A stretch of 54,799 nt of DNA, from the NCBI GenBank assembly GCA_003554185.1, contig PWFU01000087.1:1-54799 (forward strand), written 5' to 3'. How positions within the stretch are numbered: position 1 is the stretch's first letter; the number at the start of each line of letters is the position of its first letter. Positions 7,501 through 17,233 of the stretch are shown one piece after another. The DNA comes from Candidatus Dojkabacteria bacterium (GTDB taxonomy: Bacteria > Patescibacteriota > Dojkabacteria > SC72 > T1SED10-24). The translations under genes and the position numbers were made by a program. The notes under the pieces are model-generated. The model was not told the DNA's origin and ran no database searches. It saw only the letters and a program-made list of their open reading frames with translations.

Positions 7501-10500
7501 TTAAAATGCTTTTTTATTGGTTTGAGTTTTTTTACTTAGTGTAAAATAGACTGTTGGAATAACAACAAATAGAAGAAGTGTACCTGTTATTTGACCACCA
7601 ATGATAGCTATTGCCATTGGAGCTTGTAATTCAGCCCCCTCACCAATACCAAAAGCCAAAGGTGTTACACCCAATATTGTAGTCATAGTAATCATTAATA
7701 TAGGTCTTAATCTTGCAGAAGCACCATATATAATTGCTTGTTTAAGAGGCATTTTGTGAATCCTCCTTTGTTGATTGATGAAATCAATCATAATAATACT
7801 GTCGTTAACAAATATACCTGCTAAGACAACAATACCTATCATTGCAGGTATACTGAGAGTTGTACCTGTTAAAAGAAGTGCTAATAATGAACCTGTAAAT
7901 GCTAATGGAAGACTACATATTATTATGAAAGGATAAAGCAAGGATTCAAATTGTGCTGCCATAACAAGGTAAATTAGTATTGCAGCAATTATTAAAACAA
8001 GCTCTAGTTCCTCAAAAGCATCACTCATCATATCAAAAGTACCAGAAGGTTCTACCTCATATCCCTCCGGAATATCTAATTTATCTATTTCATTCATGGC
8101 CTCCTGTGTAGCAGTATTTAGGTCAACATCAGTGTACTGAGCTTCTACTTCACCAACAGTATTTTGATTTTCTCTTGAGATACTTAGTGGGCCAGTAGAC
8201 ATTGAAATTGTTGCAATATCTTTAAGAGGAATATATCCCGAAGTTTCTGAATAAATATATAGTTCTTCGATATCTTCTGTAGTAGTAAAATCATCTTTAT
8301 CGTATTGTACAATAACATCTAAAATTTCCTCTTCCCTTTCTATGCGAGAAACTTCTTCTCCTTCAAAAGCCTCTCTCATATGTAAACCAATTTGAGCTAT
8401 AGTGATACCTTTTTCTAAAGCTTTTTCTTGATCCACTTGAATGTGCATTTCTGGACGCTCATCCTCTACTAATGATTCAACATCGGTTAGAATATCTAGA
8501 TGTGATATTTGTTCTACAACATCTTGCGCTATTTCTTGAACCTTCTCCATAGAATCCCCTATTATGCTCAATTCAAGTTTCATATCCAAGTCAGCAGCGT
8601 CTAACAAACTTTCTCTTCTAAAAGATACTTCTGCTTCTTCTTTATCTAATTCCTCTATACTTTCTCTTAATTCTTCAATTACATAATCAATGTCTTCGAC
8701 ATAATCATCTTTCATACCCACTCTAATACTACCTTGATTTTGTGAACCTCCCATTTGTAAGCCCATCATTCTCTCTGCACCTACTTGAGAAGAATAGAAG
8801 TCTATTTTTTTATCATGTTCCTCTATTAGTTCTTCAACGTCTTGTACATAATCATCCGTTTGGGAGATGGTACTTTCATAAGGTAAGGATATATTTATTC
8901 TAAAAGAAGATTCTTGTGGTACTGGAAATAGATCCATTCCTATGTTTGGTAAAATCCAGAACGTAGACATAAGGAAGATGAGTGCACCTGCAATAACTCC
9001 CCATCTTTTGCCTAAGGATTGTTTTAATATTTTTTTATAGGTTGGAGTTTTTTCTTCTTCCTTCTTTGCCTTAAGATTAGGATTAAGGCGTAAAAACATT
9101 GAAGCTAATAATGGGATTACTGTTAAAGCTATGAGTAATGATGCAAAGAGTGCACAAGCAACAGTAATAGAAAATTCTGCAAATAATTCACTAGCTATCC
9201 CACTTATGAAAACAATTGGTAAGAAAACACTAAGTGTAGTTAATGTTGAAGCTATTATTGCACCAGTTACTTCATTAGTGCCATCTACAGAGGCTTTTTG
9301 TGGGTCCTTACCTTTCTCAAGATGTCTATAAATGTTTTCTGATACAACTATGGCATTATCAACCAGTAAACCTGCTGCTAAAGCTAGCCCACCCAATGTC
9401 ATCAAATTAACAGTTATATCTGTAAAATACAGTATTGAAAATGTAAATATTATTGCCGTTGGAATAGAAAGCCCTATTATTAATGTAGTTCGCCAATTTC
9501 TAAGAAATAGAAGAAGAGTTATCATTGCTAAAACAGCTCCACCGATTAAGGACCACGCTAAATCCATTAGAGCATGCTCTATTTCCTCACCTTGGTCTAA
9601 ATTATAGTTGAAATGTAATTCTTTATCCTCTTGTGAATAATCTGATGCTATTTGATTAATTTCAGATCTTACACTTCTAGCTACATCGACAGTATTTGCT
9701 TCTCCGTCTCGTTGTATGGTCAGTGATACTGCGGGTTCCCCATCCAGTCTAGATATTGAATCTGCATCGTGAGAAGCTATTTCAACATCTGCTACAGATT
9801 TTAATTTTATAGGTATTAATGGAGATTCATCTTCATCATAATCAAACATTATTGTATCATCCTGCACAGCTGACATTTGTGAAGTTGTGTATGATACTGC
9901 AAAATCTACTATTACTTCTTCTATATCTTGTGAAGTCTTGTGTAATTCACTTTCTATTTCACTTTCCAAATCCTTTATCCATTGATCTTGATCAAAAGTC
10001 TCGTATAATTCAGTATTTTCAATATCTTCTACAGACAAATCCTCTATATTTTCTTCAGATAGAGGGATAATAATTTCTCCACGTTCTTCTCCTAAACGAG
10101 GGAACCTTGGTGAAACATCCTGCTCTAGTTCTTCTAAATCAAAGTCTTCCTCTTCTATATCCCAATTCTCTGGTAATTCAAAATCCTCTTCTATACCATC
10201 TATTTCATCTAAATTCTCTCTGAGTATATCAAAAAGGTCAGATGTTGATTCATCAGTTTCTTCTACATCAAAAACTATACGTAATTCATGATTCTCTTCA
10301 TCTATCTCTATTTCTTGAGTGATATCCTTTAGATATATTGTTTTCATGGGTACATCATCTATATCTAGAGCATCTAGGTCCCTTTCCAAGCCATCAAATT
10401 CTCCTGCTAAATCTACATCTATTTCATCATCTATTAATTTTTCTAATTTTTCCTGGTCAATATCGAATCCAACTATTAGATTTTCGATATCTTCAACATC

Positions 10501-11196
10501 TGAAGCGTATTCTAAAAATCTAATACGAATATTTTTATCATCAATATCTTGTATACCTGCAGGAATATCCTGTAAGCTTGCTCGGATCATATTTGCAACC
10601 ATGTCAAAAGAAATTTCTTGTTCTTTGAGTTTTTGGTTTGATAAATTGATGAAAACGTCTTCTTGTACTCCACCTTGCATATTAACCCTTGCAACTCCCG
10701 CAATTGTTTCTATAGCTGGAATGATTTCTTCTTCAACTTCTCTTGTAAGTTTCATTAAATCACCTAGTCCACTTAATGAAACTTCCATCATAGGCATTAG
10801 TGTTGGATCGAATTGGAGTATGAAAGGTTGTTCTACATCTTCAGGTAAATCTAAAAGATTTAATTGAGTATCTAATTCATCTCTTACAGAATCTAAATCT
10901 GTTCCCCAATCAAACTCTAAAATTACAATAGAGATATTCTCTTGTGAAATGGATCTGAGATTAGTTAAACCACTTACTGTTGATGCTGATTCTTCTATTG
11001 GTTTGCTAACTAGGTCTTTTGTTTCTTGAGGGCCACTACCGGGGAAAACTGTTTGAACTGCTAATATTGGAGGTTCAATATCGGGTAATAATTCCAGAGA
11101 AGCTCTACCGATTGATACTATACCTAGTACAAAAACAATTACTAAAATAGCAAAGGTAGCGATCGGTCTTTTAACAGAAATATCCGGAAGATTCAT
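7501..11196 (-). CDS. RND-family (AcrB/MexB-like, HAE1) efflux transporter with enlarged porter domain
   Basis: The 1231-residue protein starts with MNLPDISVKRPIATFAILVIV, the classic first helix of RND pumps, then a PN1-type porter region. Two sets of transmembrane helices follow (about 545-710 and 1060-1225), including the GGLALAAGLLVDNAIVVSENI segment with the proton-relay-type aspartate of TM4. It is about 180 residues longer than typical HAE1 pumps (around 1050). The excess lies near residues 225-450 as a very acidic stretch. An AAGGA sequence sits a few nt before the ATG. It lies 68 nt downstream of the penicillin-binding protein gene. No membrane-fusion or outer-membrane partner is present. 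Substrate unknown. Confidence 0.92.
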   Translation of the reverse strand: MNLPDISVKRPIATFAILVIVFVLGIVSIGRASLELLPDIEPPILAVQTVFPGSGPQETKDLVSKPIEESASTVSGLTNLRSISQENISIVILEFDWGTDLDSVRDELDTQLNLLDLPEDVEQPFILQFDPTLMPMMEVSLSGLGDLMKLTREVEEEIIPAIETIAGVARVNMQGGVQEDVFINLSNQKLKEQEISFDMVANMIRASLQDIPAGIQDIDDKNIRIRFLEYASDVEDIENLIVGFDIDQEKLEKLIDDEIDVDLAGEFDGLERDLDALDIDDVPMKTIYLKDITQEIEIDEENHELRIVFDVEETDESTSDLFDILRENLDEIDGIEEDFELPENWDIEEEDFDLEELEQDVSPRFPRLGEERGEIIIPLSEENIEDLSVEDIENTELYETFDQDQWIKDLESEIESELHKTSQDIEEVIVDFAVSYTTSQMSAVQDDTIMFDYDEDESPLIPIKLKSVADVEIASHDADSISRLDGEPAVSLTIQRDGEANTVDVARSVRSEINQIASDYSQEDKELHFNYNLDQGEEIEHALMDLAWSLIGGAVLAMITLLLFLRNWRTTLIIGLSIPTAIIFTFSILYFTDITVNLMTLGGLALAAGLLVDNAIVVSENIYRHLEKGKDPQKASVDGTNEVTGAIIASTLTTLSVFLPIVFISGIASELFAEFSITVACALFASLLIALTVIPLLASMFLRLNPNLKAKKEEEKTPTYKKILKQSLGKRWGVIAGALIFLMSTFWILPNIGMDLFPVPQESSFRINISLPYESTISQTDDYVQDVEELIEEHDKKIDFYSSQVGAERMMGLQMGGSQNQGSIRVGMKDDYVEDIDYVIEELRESIEELDKEEAEVSFRRESLLDAADLDMKLELSIIGDSMEKVQEIAQDVVEQISHLDILTDVESLVEDERPEMHIQVDQEKALEKGITIAQIGLHMREAFEGEEVSRIEREEEILDVIVQYDKDDFTTTEDIEELYIYSETSGYIPLKDIATISMSTGPLSISRENQNTVGEVEAQYTDVDLNTATQEAMNEIDKLDIPEGYEVEPSGTFDMMSDAFEELELVLIIAAILIYLVMAAQFESLLYPFIIICSLPLAFTGSLLALLLTGTTLSIPAMIGIVVLAGIFVNDSIIMIDFINQQRRIHKMPLKQAIIYGASARLRPILMITMTTILGVTPLAFGIGEGAELQAPMAIAIIGGQITGTLLLFVVIPTVYFTLSKKTQTNKKAF

Positions 11197-11264
11197 TTAA
11201 TCCTTATCATTATGTTATCTCCGCTAATCAAAGCATTTTAACACATACCATTGAAAGGTTAAAA

Positions 11265-13280
11265 CTAATATTGAGCTTGAATATTAAATTTCTCTGGCTC
11301 ATATTTATCAGAAACTCTTTCGATAAATGAATGTGAAATTGGAAGTGCTACTGTTGTACTCCATGCTCCCGGTACTTCAACATTATTATTGTTCCCTGCC
11401 CAAACTCCTACTACTAGATTCTTATGATATTGAACTGTTGAAAGGTCTCTAGGACCATCTGATGTTCCGGTTTTCCCACATAATTTTCTTTCATTATCGA
11501 GAATATAATATCGATTTAGAGGTTGGTCTTGGAAGTTGTCAACATCACATAGAATCCAATTTAGTGCATCTACGTGGTTTTGATCAACAACTTGTTTGCT
11601 GGCATTTTTTTCGTTTTGGTATATTACTTCTCCATTAGCATCTATAATTTCCAATATTGATTTTGGAGAGCGTTTTTCTCCTCGGTTGGCAAAAACTGAA
11701 TATGCTGCTGTGTGTTCTAGCAATGTTTTTTCTGCAGCACCTAAAGTTATACTAAGACCATATCTGTCTTTTTCTTTTAGAGTACTTATTCCCAACCTCT
11801 CAGCCATCTCAATAAATGCGTCCTTACCCATTCTTTGAGCTAAATATACTGCTGGGACATTTCTGGACTTTATTAAGGCTTCTCTAGCAGTTATATCTCC
11901 TAGATATCTTCGGTCCCAGTTTCGAACCGTATAATCTCCAAACCTGATACCCTCTCTATCTGGAACTATTGAGCTAGGAGAATAGCCTCTTTCAAATGCA
12001 GCTAAATATGTATATGGTTTTACAGATGAGCCCATTTGTCTTAGTGCAATAGTAGAATTTACGTTTCCGTCAATTCTAGGATCATCCATTTCCCAGTAAT
12101 TAACAGATCCAACCATAGATATTATTTGAGATGTGTTGGGATCCAAAACAATCATGGCACCATTTCTTACGTTCCATTCATGCCCATATTTCTCAACTCC
12201 TCTAGTTATCTCCTCTTGTGCTATTTGTTGAGTAGATAAATCTAATGTTGTTCTTACTCTTAAACCTCCTCTTTCGACAATGTCTTTGCCATATAATTTT
12301 TCTAATTGTCGTTTTACATAGAAAACAAAGTGAGGTGCTCTAATTTCCCTTACTTCAGGTCCATATTCTAATGATTCTTCTTTTGCTTCTCTAATCTCTT
12401 CTTCTGTGACTCCCGTTCTATCTTTATGTCTTAACATAGAATTAAGAACCATATGTTGCCTGCGAGTTGGTAGTTCAAAGCTACTACTATATATGGGAGA
12501 ATAATTTGCGGGGCTGGATATAACTCCTGCTAACATAGCACTTTCTGCTAGTGTTAAATCTTTAGCGTCTTTTTCAAAATAGGTTTTAGAAGCAGCTTGA
12601 ATGCCGTAATTTATACCACCAAAACCTACTTCATTAATATACATCTGAAGTATCTCATCCTTAGAAAAGGTTTGTTCTACTTTAATGGCTGTTATAATTT
12701 CCATCATTTTTCTAGTAAAAGTTTCTTCATATGCATCTTGTCCTAAGACATCATACAGTAATGTATTTCGTACTAATTGTTGAGTAATAGTGCTTGCACC
12801 TGATACTATTTCACCCTCTTTGATATTAATATATGAAGCTCTGGTAATTGCTTCTGGATCAAGCCCTTTATGTTCATAAAAATCAATATCTTCAGCACTT
12901 AGTATTGCCCATTTAAAATGCTCAGGGAGATCTTCTAATTCAACAAATTTTCTATGTTTATCTGCATGAATTTTATACAATTCATTCATATTTCTATCAA
13001 AAACAATAGTTGTTTGATCTGTATCTCTTTCAACTAATTCATTGGGATCAGGTAAGGAGTTTCCTATTTCTTGAAAGTATATACCTATGGGGATGAGGGA
13101 GATTAGTATCAAGATGATTAGAACTCCGGAAAAAATTGCAAAAATCTTTTTCAAGCTCTGTATTAAAGCCTTTTTCTTGTATTTCTTAGCAAAACCAACG
13201 TACGTTTTTTTCCTTTTTCCATTGGCTTTTCTAGAGGAATAACATTTATTGTTATTTTTAAGGCTGTACACTTTCCCCAC
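11265..13280 (-). CDS. bifunctional penicillin-binding protein (class A, PBP1a-like)
   Basis: It polymerises and crosslinks peptidoglycan outside the membrane. Over 671 residues: a basic cytoplasmic N-terminus, one membrane anchor (about 46-69), a GT51 transglycosylase domain with catalytic Glu130 in SAEDIDFYEHKG and the GASTITQQLVRN motif (161-172), then a transpeptidase domain with SxxK at Ser418-Lys421 (GSSVK), SRN at 472-474 and KTG at 603-605. All motifs are intact. The only in-frame initiator near the start is GTG at 13280; a nearby ATG is out of frame. Upstream of the RND gene on the same strand and divergent from hppA. Confidence 0.96.
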   Translation of the reverse strand: MGKVYSLKNNNKCYSSRKANGKRKKTYVGFAKKYKKKALIQSLKKIFAIFSGVLIILILISLIPIGIYFQEIGNSLPDPNELVERDTDQTTIVFDRNMNELYKIHADKHRKFVELEDLPEHFKWAILSAEDIDFYEHKGLDPEAITRASYINIKEGEIVSGASTITQQLVRNTLLYDVLGQDAYEETFTRKMMEIITAIKVEQTFSKDEILQMYINEVGFGGINYGIQAASKTYFEKDAKDLTLAESAMLAGVISSPANYSPIYSSSFELPTRRQHMVLNSMLRHKDRTGVTEEEIREAKEESLEYGPEVREIRAPHFVFYVKRQLEKLYGKDIVERGGLRVRTTLDLSTQQIAQEEITRGVEKYGHEWNVRNGAMIVLDPNTSQIISMVGSVNYWEMDDPRIDGNVNSTIALRQMGSSVKPYTYLAAFERGYSPSSIVPDREGIRFGDYTVRNWDRRYLGDITAREALIKSRNVPAVYLAQRMGKDAFIEMAERLGISTLKEKDRYGLSITLGAAEKTLLEHTAAYSVFANRGEKRSPKSILEIIDANGEVIYQNEKNASKQVVDQNHVDALNWILCDVDNFQDQPLNRYYILDNERKLCGKTGTSDGPRDLSTVQYHKNLVVGVWAGNNNNVEVPGAWSTTVALPISHSFIERVSDKYEPEKFNIQAQY

Positions 13281-13351
13281 TACTTCATTGTACTCTCTAT
13301 CAAGAAATTAGTCTATGGTTTGGGTAAATTTTTTAGTACGAAAAAACCTTG

Positions 13352-13411
13352 TTGACTTATATAGGCCTAAGAGGGTAAACTTCCAACGCCGTTTTTAAAA
13401 TAATTTATAAT
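13352..13411 (+). promoter_or_regulatory. candidate hppA promoters
   Basis: Two candidates lie between the divergent PBP and hppA genes. A perfect TATAAT at 13406-13411 sits 11 nt before the ATG, giving a leader of only a few nt. Further up, TTGACT (13352-13357) with TAAACT (13376-13381, 18-nt spacer) could make a longer leader. Confidence 0.4.
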
Positions 13412-13422
13412 ATTTTTTCTAT

Positions 13423-15411
13423 ATGGAACTAATAATTTACGCTCCTTATTTAGGATTGCTCGGTTTGTTAGTGGCGTTATGCCTCTACTTGTTTATTAAA
13501 AAACAATCTACCGGAAATAAGTTGATGACCGAACTTTCAGAAACAATACACAGGGGAGCAATGGTTTTTCTCAAGAAAGAGTACTCAATATTAGCAGCCT
13601 TTGTTGTTATTGTTTTTGCATTACTCTATTGGCAATTAAATTTGTATACTGCTATCGCGTTTTTAGGAGGTGCTGTTTGTTCTATGTTGGCAGGCTATTT
13701 TGGTATGGTTGCTGCTACTAAGGCTAATGTTAGAACCGCCCAAGCAGCAAAAGAAAGTGGAACTGGTAAGGCTCTAAGTATTTCTTTTTGGGGAGGTGCT
13801 GTTATGGGGCTCTCTGTTGCTTCTTTAGGTCTCTTGGGTTTAGGAATATCTTCTCATTTCTGGGAATACCTGTTGGATGTGAACAAGGTTGAAATTTTAG
13901 CTGGTTTTGCTATGGGAGCTTCTTCTGTTGCTTTATTTGCTCGTGTTGGAGGTGGAATTTATACAAAATCTGCGGATGTTGGAGCTGATTTAGTGGGTAA
14001 AGTAGAGGCTGGAATTCCTGAAGATGATCCTAGAAATCCTGCAGTAATAGCGGATAATGTTGGTGATAATGTTGGTGATACTGCAGGAATGGGAGCTGAT
14101 TTATTCGAATCTTATGTTGGTTCAGTTATTGCGACAATTACGATTGCTGCAACTGCTACTATGGCTGAGGGGCGTGAGCTAGTATATATGTCGTTCCCTT
14201 TGCTTGTTATAGGGGGTGGATTACTGGCTTCAGTTTTAGGAATTCTTTCCATAAAGATTTTAGAGAGGTTAAATCCTCAAGTAGCTTTGAGGTATTCTAC
14301 TTTTATTAGTGCAATAATCCTCATTTTAATAGCATATCTCTTATTAGACTTTTTAGGTTTGCCTACAGACTTCATTTGGGCTATAGTGGCTGGTGTTGTA
14401 GGTGGTATAGTTATTGGTTTAATTACAGAATATTATACATCTGGTAAACCGATACAAAATATTGCAAGATCATCTGAGACTGGTGCGGCAACAAACATTA
14501 TCAGTGGTTTTGCAACAGGAATGTACAGTACTATTCTACCTATACTTGTAATAGCTGGGATTACTTGGGTCGCTTACCATTTCGCTGAACTTTATGGAAT
14601 AGGTATTGCTGCCGTTGGAATGCTTTCAACCATAGGTGTAACTATGTCTGTTGATGCTTATGGACCTATTGCAGATAATGCTGGAGGTATCGTTGAAATG
14701 AGCGGTTTGGGTGAAAAAGTAAGAAAAATTACTGACCATTTAGATTCTCTAGGAAATACTACTGCGGCAATAGGTAAAGGTTTTGCTGTAGGTTCTGCCG
14801 CTCTCACTGCCTTATCTTTATTTGCTGCTTATACAAGTGCTGTAGATCTCGAAGCTATAGATCTGAGTCGTTCTAGTGTAGTTATTGGTTTGCTTTTAGG
14901 AGGGGCGTTACCTTTCTATTTTGGAGCCTCTACTATGACTGCTGTTGGACAAGCGGCATATAATATTGTACAGGAGGTCAGAGATCAGTTTAAAAATATC
15001 AAAGGTCTTATGGAAGGCAAAGCTAAGCCAGACTCGGACAGAGTAGTTGCTATTTCAACAACATCTGCGTTAAAACAGATGGTTTTGCCTGGTATTGTAG
15101 CAATATTAGCGCCAATAATTGTGGGTTTTGTGTTAGGACCAGAAGCTTTAGGAGGTTTTCTGGGTGGAGCTACTGTAGTAGGTGTGCTTCTAGCATTATT
15201 AATGGCCAATACAGGTGGAGCTTGGGATAATGCTAAGAAGTATATAGAAGAAGGTAATCATGGAGGTAAAGGTTCAGAAGCTCATAAAGCTGCAGTCGTT
15301 GGTGATACGGTTGGTGATCCTTTTAAGGATACCTCTGGTCCAGCGATGAACATCCTAATAAAGCTTATGACCATAGTTGCTCTTGTCGTTGCACCTCTTT
15401 TAATACTCTAG
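13423..15411 (+). CDS. hppA: membrane-bound ion-pumping pyrophosphatase, K+-dependent, probably Na+-type
   Basis: It hydrolyses pyrophosphate and pumps Na+ and/or H+ across the membrane. The 662 residues form about 16 helices. The PPi site is intact: DVGADLVGK at about 185-193, [20 protein letters not shown] (200-219) and the C-terminal [11 protein letters not shown]. In the cation-selectivity motif the sequence is [10 protein letters not shown], with Ala448 and Gly451; this AxxG form is the K+-dependent subfamily (KxxT in the K+-independent one). Glu229 in ADLFESY matches the glutamate position of Na+-transporting enzymes, rather than the shifted one in DLFGSYAE of plant H+ pumps. Ion specificity is an inference. 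The gene stands alone and converges on a hydrolase gene. Confidence 0.96.
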   Translation: MELIIYAPYLGLLGLLVALCLYLFIKKQSTGNKLMTELSETIHRGAMVFLKKEYSILAAFVVIVFALLYWQLNLYTAIAFLGGAVCSMLAGYFGMVAATKANVRTAQAAKESGTGKALSISFWGGAVMGLSVASLGLLGLGISSHFWEYLLDVNKVEILAGFAMGASSVALFARVGGGIYTKSADVGADLVGKVEAGIPEDDPRNPAVIADNVGDNVGDTAGMGADLFESYVGSVIATITIAATATMAEGRELVYMSFPLLVIGGGLLASVLGILSIKILERLNPQVALRYSTFISAIILILIAYLLLDFLGLPTDFIWAIVAGVVGGIVIGLITEYYTSGKPIQNIARSSETGAATNIISGFATGMYSTILPILVIAGITWVAYHFAELYGIGIAAVGMLSTIGVTMSVDAYGPIADNAGGIVEMSGLGEKVRKITDHLDSLGNTTAAIGKGFAVGSAALTALSLFAAYTSAVDLEAIDLSRSSVVIGLLLGGALPFYFGASTMTAVGQAAYNIVQEVRDQFKNIKGLMEGKAKPDSDRVVAISTTSALKQMVLPGIVAILAPIIVGFVLGPEALGGFLGGATVVGVLLALLMANTGGAWDNAKKYIEEGNHGGKGSEAHKAAVVGDTVGDPFKDTSGPAMNILIKLMTIVALVVAPLLIL

Positions 15412-15420
15412 TTTTATTTA

Positions 15421-16206
15421 TTAGGAATTATGGCGGTCGAAGAATTCTTTGACCGCCTTATTATATATCTCTGGATTCTCAATAACTGCAAGATGTCCTA
15501 CTTTAGGAAATTTAATATATTCTACATTGTTTTGAGTGTTTTTCCATTCCTCGCACATATTTTTTATTAAAGAAATTTCATATTCACCATGGGCTACCAA
15601 AGTTTTTTGTTCAATAGGTGAATCTATACCTCTTAATATCTCTCTCTTAATACCCTCCGACAAAAGGATCAAGTTCTTTTTATTCGTTCTAGAAAAAGCT
15701 CTTTGAAAAAACTTTTGAGATTCTTTGCTTTTTATAAGTAGTTTTTTAGTTACAAATTTTGTTATAACTATTGGAGTTATACGAATAAAAATACTATAGA
15801 ATTTTGCAAGTACTTTTACACTCTTCTTTATTTCTAGATGTAAAGGAATACATCCGTCTACAGCTATAGAATGTATCCTCTCGGGATATTTGTATGCTAT
15901 GTACTGACTTATAAATCCTCCAAGTGATGTCCCTGCGATATTTGTTTTGGAGATATTTAAATCATCTAGTAATTCTAAAATACATTTCGCTGGAGTTTGA
16001 AAATCAAAATATTTTTCGGTTTTAAAAGACTTTCCATGCCCAGGTAAATTTAAAATAATAATTTTATAATCTTTTGCAAACTCCTCTACTTGTTTATGAA
16101 ACATTTTATTATCACTCGCCAATCCATGAATAAAAACGATGGAGGGAGCATCCTCTGGGCCATAAACTTCGTAATATATATTTCCGTAACTGCTTTTAAA
16201 AATCAT
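15421..16206 (-). CDS. alpha/beta hydrolase
   Basis: This 261-residue protein has an alpha/beta-hydrolase fold: an oxyanion-loop HGLAS near residue 28, a nucleophile elbow GTSLGG (Ser about 94), a lid region (about 120-190) and a C-terminal catalytic His in KVGHLAVIENP. The acid is probably the aspartate/glutamate after strand 6 (VAHGEYE region). Substrate unknown; esterase or small-molecule hydrolase. It lies 24 nt downstream of the XapX gene. Its last coding codons contain a 26-nt GC-rich palindrome that probably ends transcription of both this gene and hppA. Confidence 0.88.
   Translation of the reverse strand: MIFKSSYGNIYYEVYGPEDAPSIVFIHGLASDNKMFHKQVEEFAKDYKIIILNLPGHGKSFKTEKYFDFQTPAKCILELLDDLNISKTNIAGTSLGGFISQYIAYKYPERIHSIAVDGCIPLHLEIKKSVKVLAKFYSIFIRITPIVITKFVTKKLLIKSKESQKFFQRAFSRTNKKNLILLSEGIKREILRGIDSPIEQKTLVAHGEYEISLIKNMCEEWKNTQNNVEYIKFPKVGHLAVIENPEIYNKAVKEFFDRHNS
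15432..15457. terminator. 26-nt near-perfect palindrome, probable shared terminator
   Basis: GGCGGTC at 15432-15438 pairs with GACCGCC at 15451-15457, and the middle (AAGAATTCTT core) is itself palindromic; only one symmetric base pair mismatches. It is far more GC-rich than its surroundings and lies in the overlap zone of two convergent genes, inside the last codons of the hydrolase (KAVKEFFDRHNS). Neither side has a long T-run, so termination is inferred from position and stem strength. Confidence 0.55.
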
Positions 16207-16230
16207 AAATTTTGTATTCTCTGGTAAAGT

Positions 16231-16398
16231 TTATCCAAATCTATTGATTAAAAAATTTACCAATTCATAACCTCCCCAAATACCAAAAATACCTAAGACG
16301 CCAGCAAGTGCCTGAGGAGCTGGAATGGGTAATTTGAGCAAAGCAAAGATAATTCCTACAACCAAACCAGTCAGAAATGTATACAAGCACATAATCAT
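16231..16398 (-). CDS. XapX domain small membrane protein
   Basis: A 55-residue ORF, below usual length cut-offs, runs from ATG 16398 to TAA 16231-16233. The sequence fits the XapX (DUF1427) family: a hydrophobic helix with GLVVGIIFALLKLPIPAPQA followed by a second helix GVLGIFGIWGGYEL. The GLLxGxxFxLLKLPxPAPxxLAGxLGIxGxxxG pattern is diagnostic as I recall it. It sits between a single-span hypothetical (18 nt upstream) and the hydrolase (24 nt downstream), all on the minus strand. Function of XapX is unknown beyond being a small inner-membrane protein. Confidence 0.85.
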   Translation of the reverse strand: MIMCLYTFLTGLVVGIIFALLKLPIPAPQALAGVLGIFGIWGGYELVNFLINRFG

Positions 16399-16416
16399 GC
16401 GAAAAATTAAAAAAAT

Positions 16417-16956
16417 TTATGTTTCTTCATCAATCATCTCTATTGCTTCTTCTCTAAGTTCATGCCCTTCATCCAAGAGTTCTGCTCCTTTTTCAATACT
16501 CCTTTCATCAATTTCTTCAATTCCATATCTCAAATTCTCCATCGCTTGTTCTATTTTCTCTATTCCCCTAACATACGTCTCATGAATGTCTTCTGCACCT
16601 TCGGGAATCTCAATTTCTTCTATATGTTCAAGGCTTTCTTCTATTTCAGATATGTATCCAAATGTTTCTTCTTCCCACTCATCTGTTTCTTTAGGATTTT
16701 CCAAATTTTGCGCTAAATTATTCCAAGCTTCTTCCGATTCTTGTGCTATTATATTCAATTCTTCTACATATTCTGAAAATACGGGATCATCTATTGTTTT
16801 TTTTATTTCGACCTCTTCGGTTTTTTTCTGTTCTAAACCTATTTTTGACAAATCAAAATCCGAGTGTTCTAGAACCCAATATGCTATACCCAAAAGTCCC
16901 AAAATTAATAAAATAATAATTACTATTTTAGTGTTATTTCTTTTCTTTTGTGCCAT
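16417..16956 (-). CDS. single-span membrane-anchored helical hypothetical
   Basis: The 179-residue protein has a short basic N-terminus, one hydrophobic helix (about 11-28) and a long, acidic, helical extracytoplasmic part with regularly spaced Glu/Ile typical of a helical bundle or coiled coil. There is no lipobox or enzyme motif. It heads a probable short operon with the XapX and hydrolase genes. I do not recognise a named family. Confidence 0.65.
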   Translation of the reverse strand: MAQKKRNNTKIVIIILLILGLLGIAYWVLEHSDFDLSKIGLEQKKTEEVEIKKTIDDPVFSEYVEELNIIAQESEEAWNNLAQNLENPKETDEWEEETFGYISEIEESLEHIEEIEIPEGAEDIHETYVRGIEKIEQAMENLRYGIEEIDERSIEKGAELLDEGHELREEAIEMIDEET

Positions 16957-17077
16957 AAATTAAAATTGAAAATTTAGACGATAGTACAATGTAACATATC
17001 ATAGAAAATTTTGAAAGAGGAAACAACATATAGCAATATGAGTAAAGGACAGTATATATGGATACAAAACGAGCTTA

Positions 17078-17233
17078 TTAATCGTATACTACATCTCTTC
17101 TATAGTGAATTTGGTCTTCTATGCCATCACCGGGTATGTCACTCTCTTCTTTCTCTCGTGCAATATCTAGGCATCCTAAAAACATGAAAGCAAGAAGTAT
17201 TAGTGTTATAAAAATGAACTTTTTATTTATCAT
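17078..17233 (-). CDS. 51-residue probable small exported protein or lipoprotein
   Basis: This short ORF starts at ATG 17233 and ends with TAA at 17078-17080. It has a signal-peptide-like N-terminus: MINKKF, a hydrophobic run, then MFLGC with a cysteine at position 21 in a weak lipobox (F at -3), followed by a short charged tail. Its first 11 nt overlap the end of the DUF5652-like gene on the same strand, which suggests coupling. Small lysis- or entericidin-like lipoproteins have such shapes, but no family is assigned. Confidence 0.5.
   Translation of the reverse strand: MINKKFIFITLILLAFMFLGCLDIAREKEESDIPGDGIEDQIHYRRDVVYD

Noticed and set aside
9131-10867. Long plus-strand open frames opposite the RND gene
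   Set aside because: They are shadows of the transporter gene; they have no family resemblance and follow its codon periodicity.
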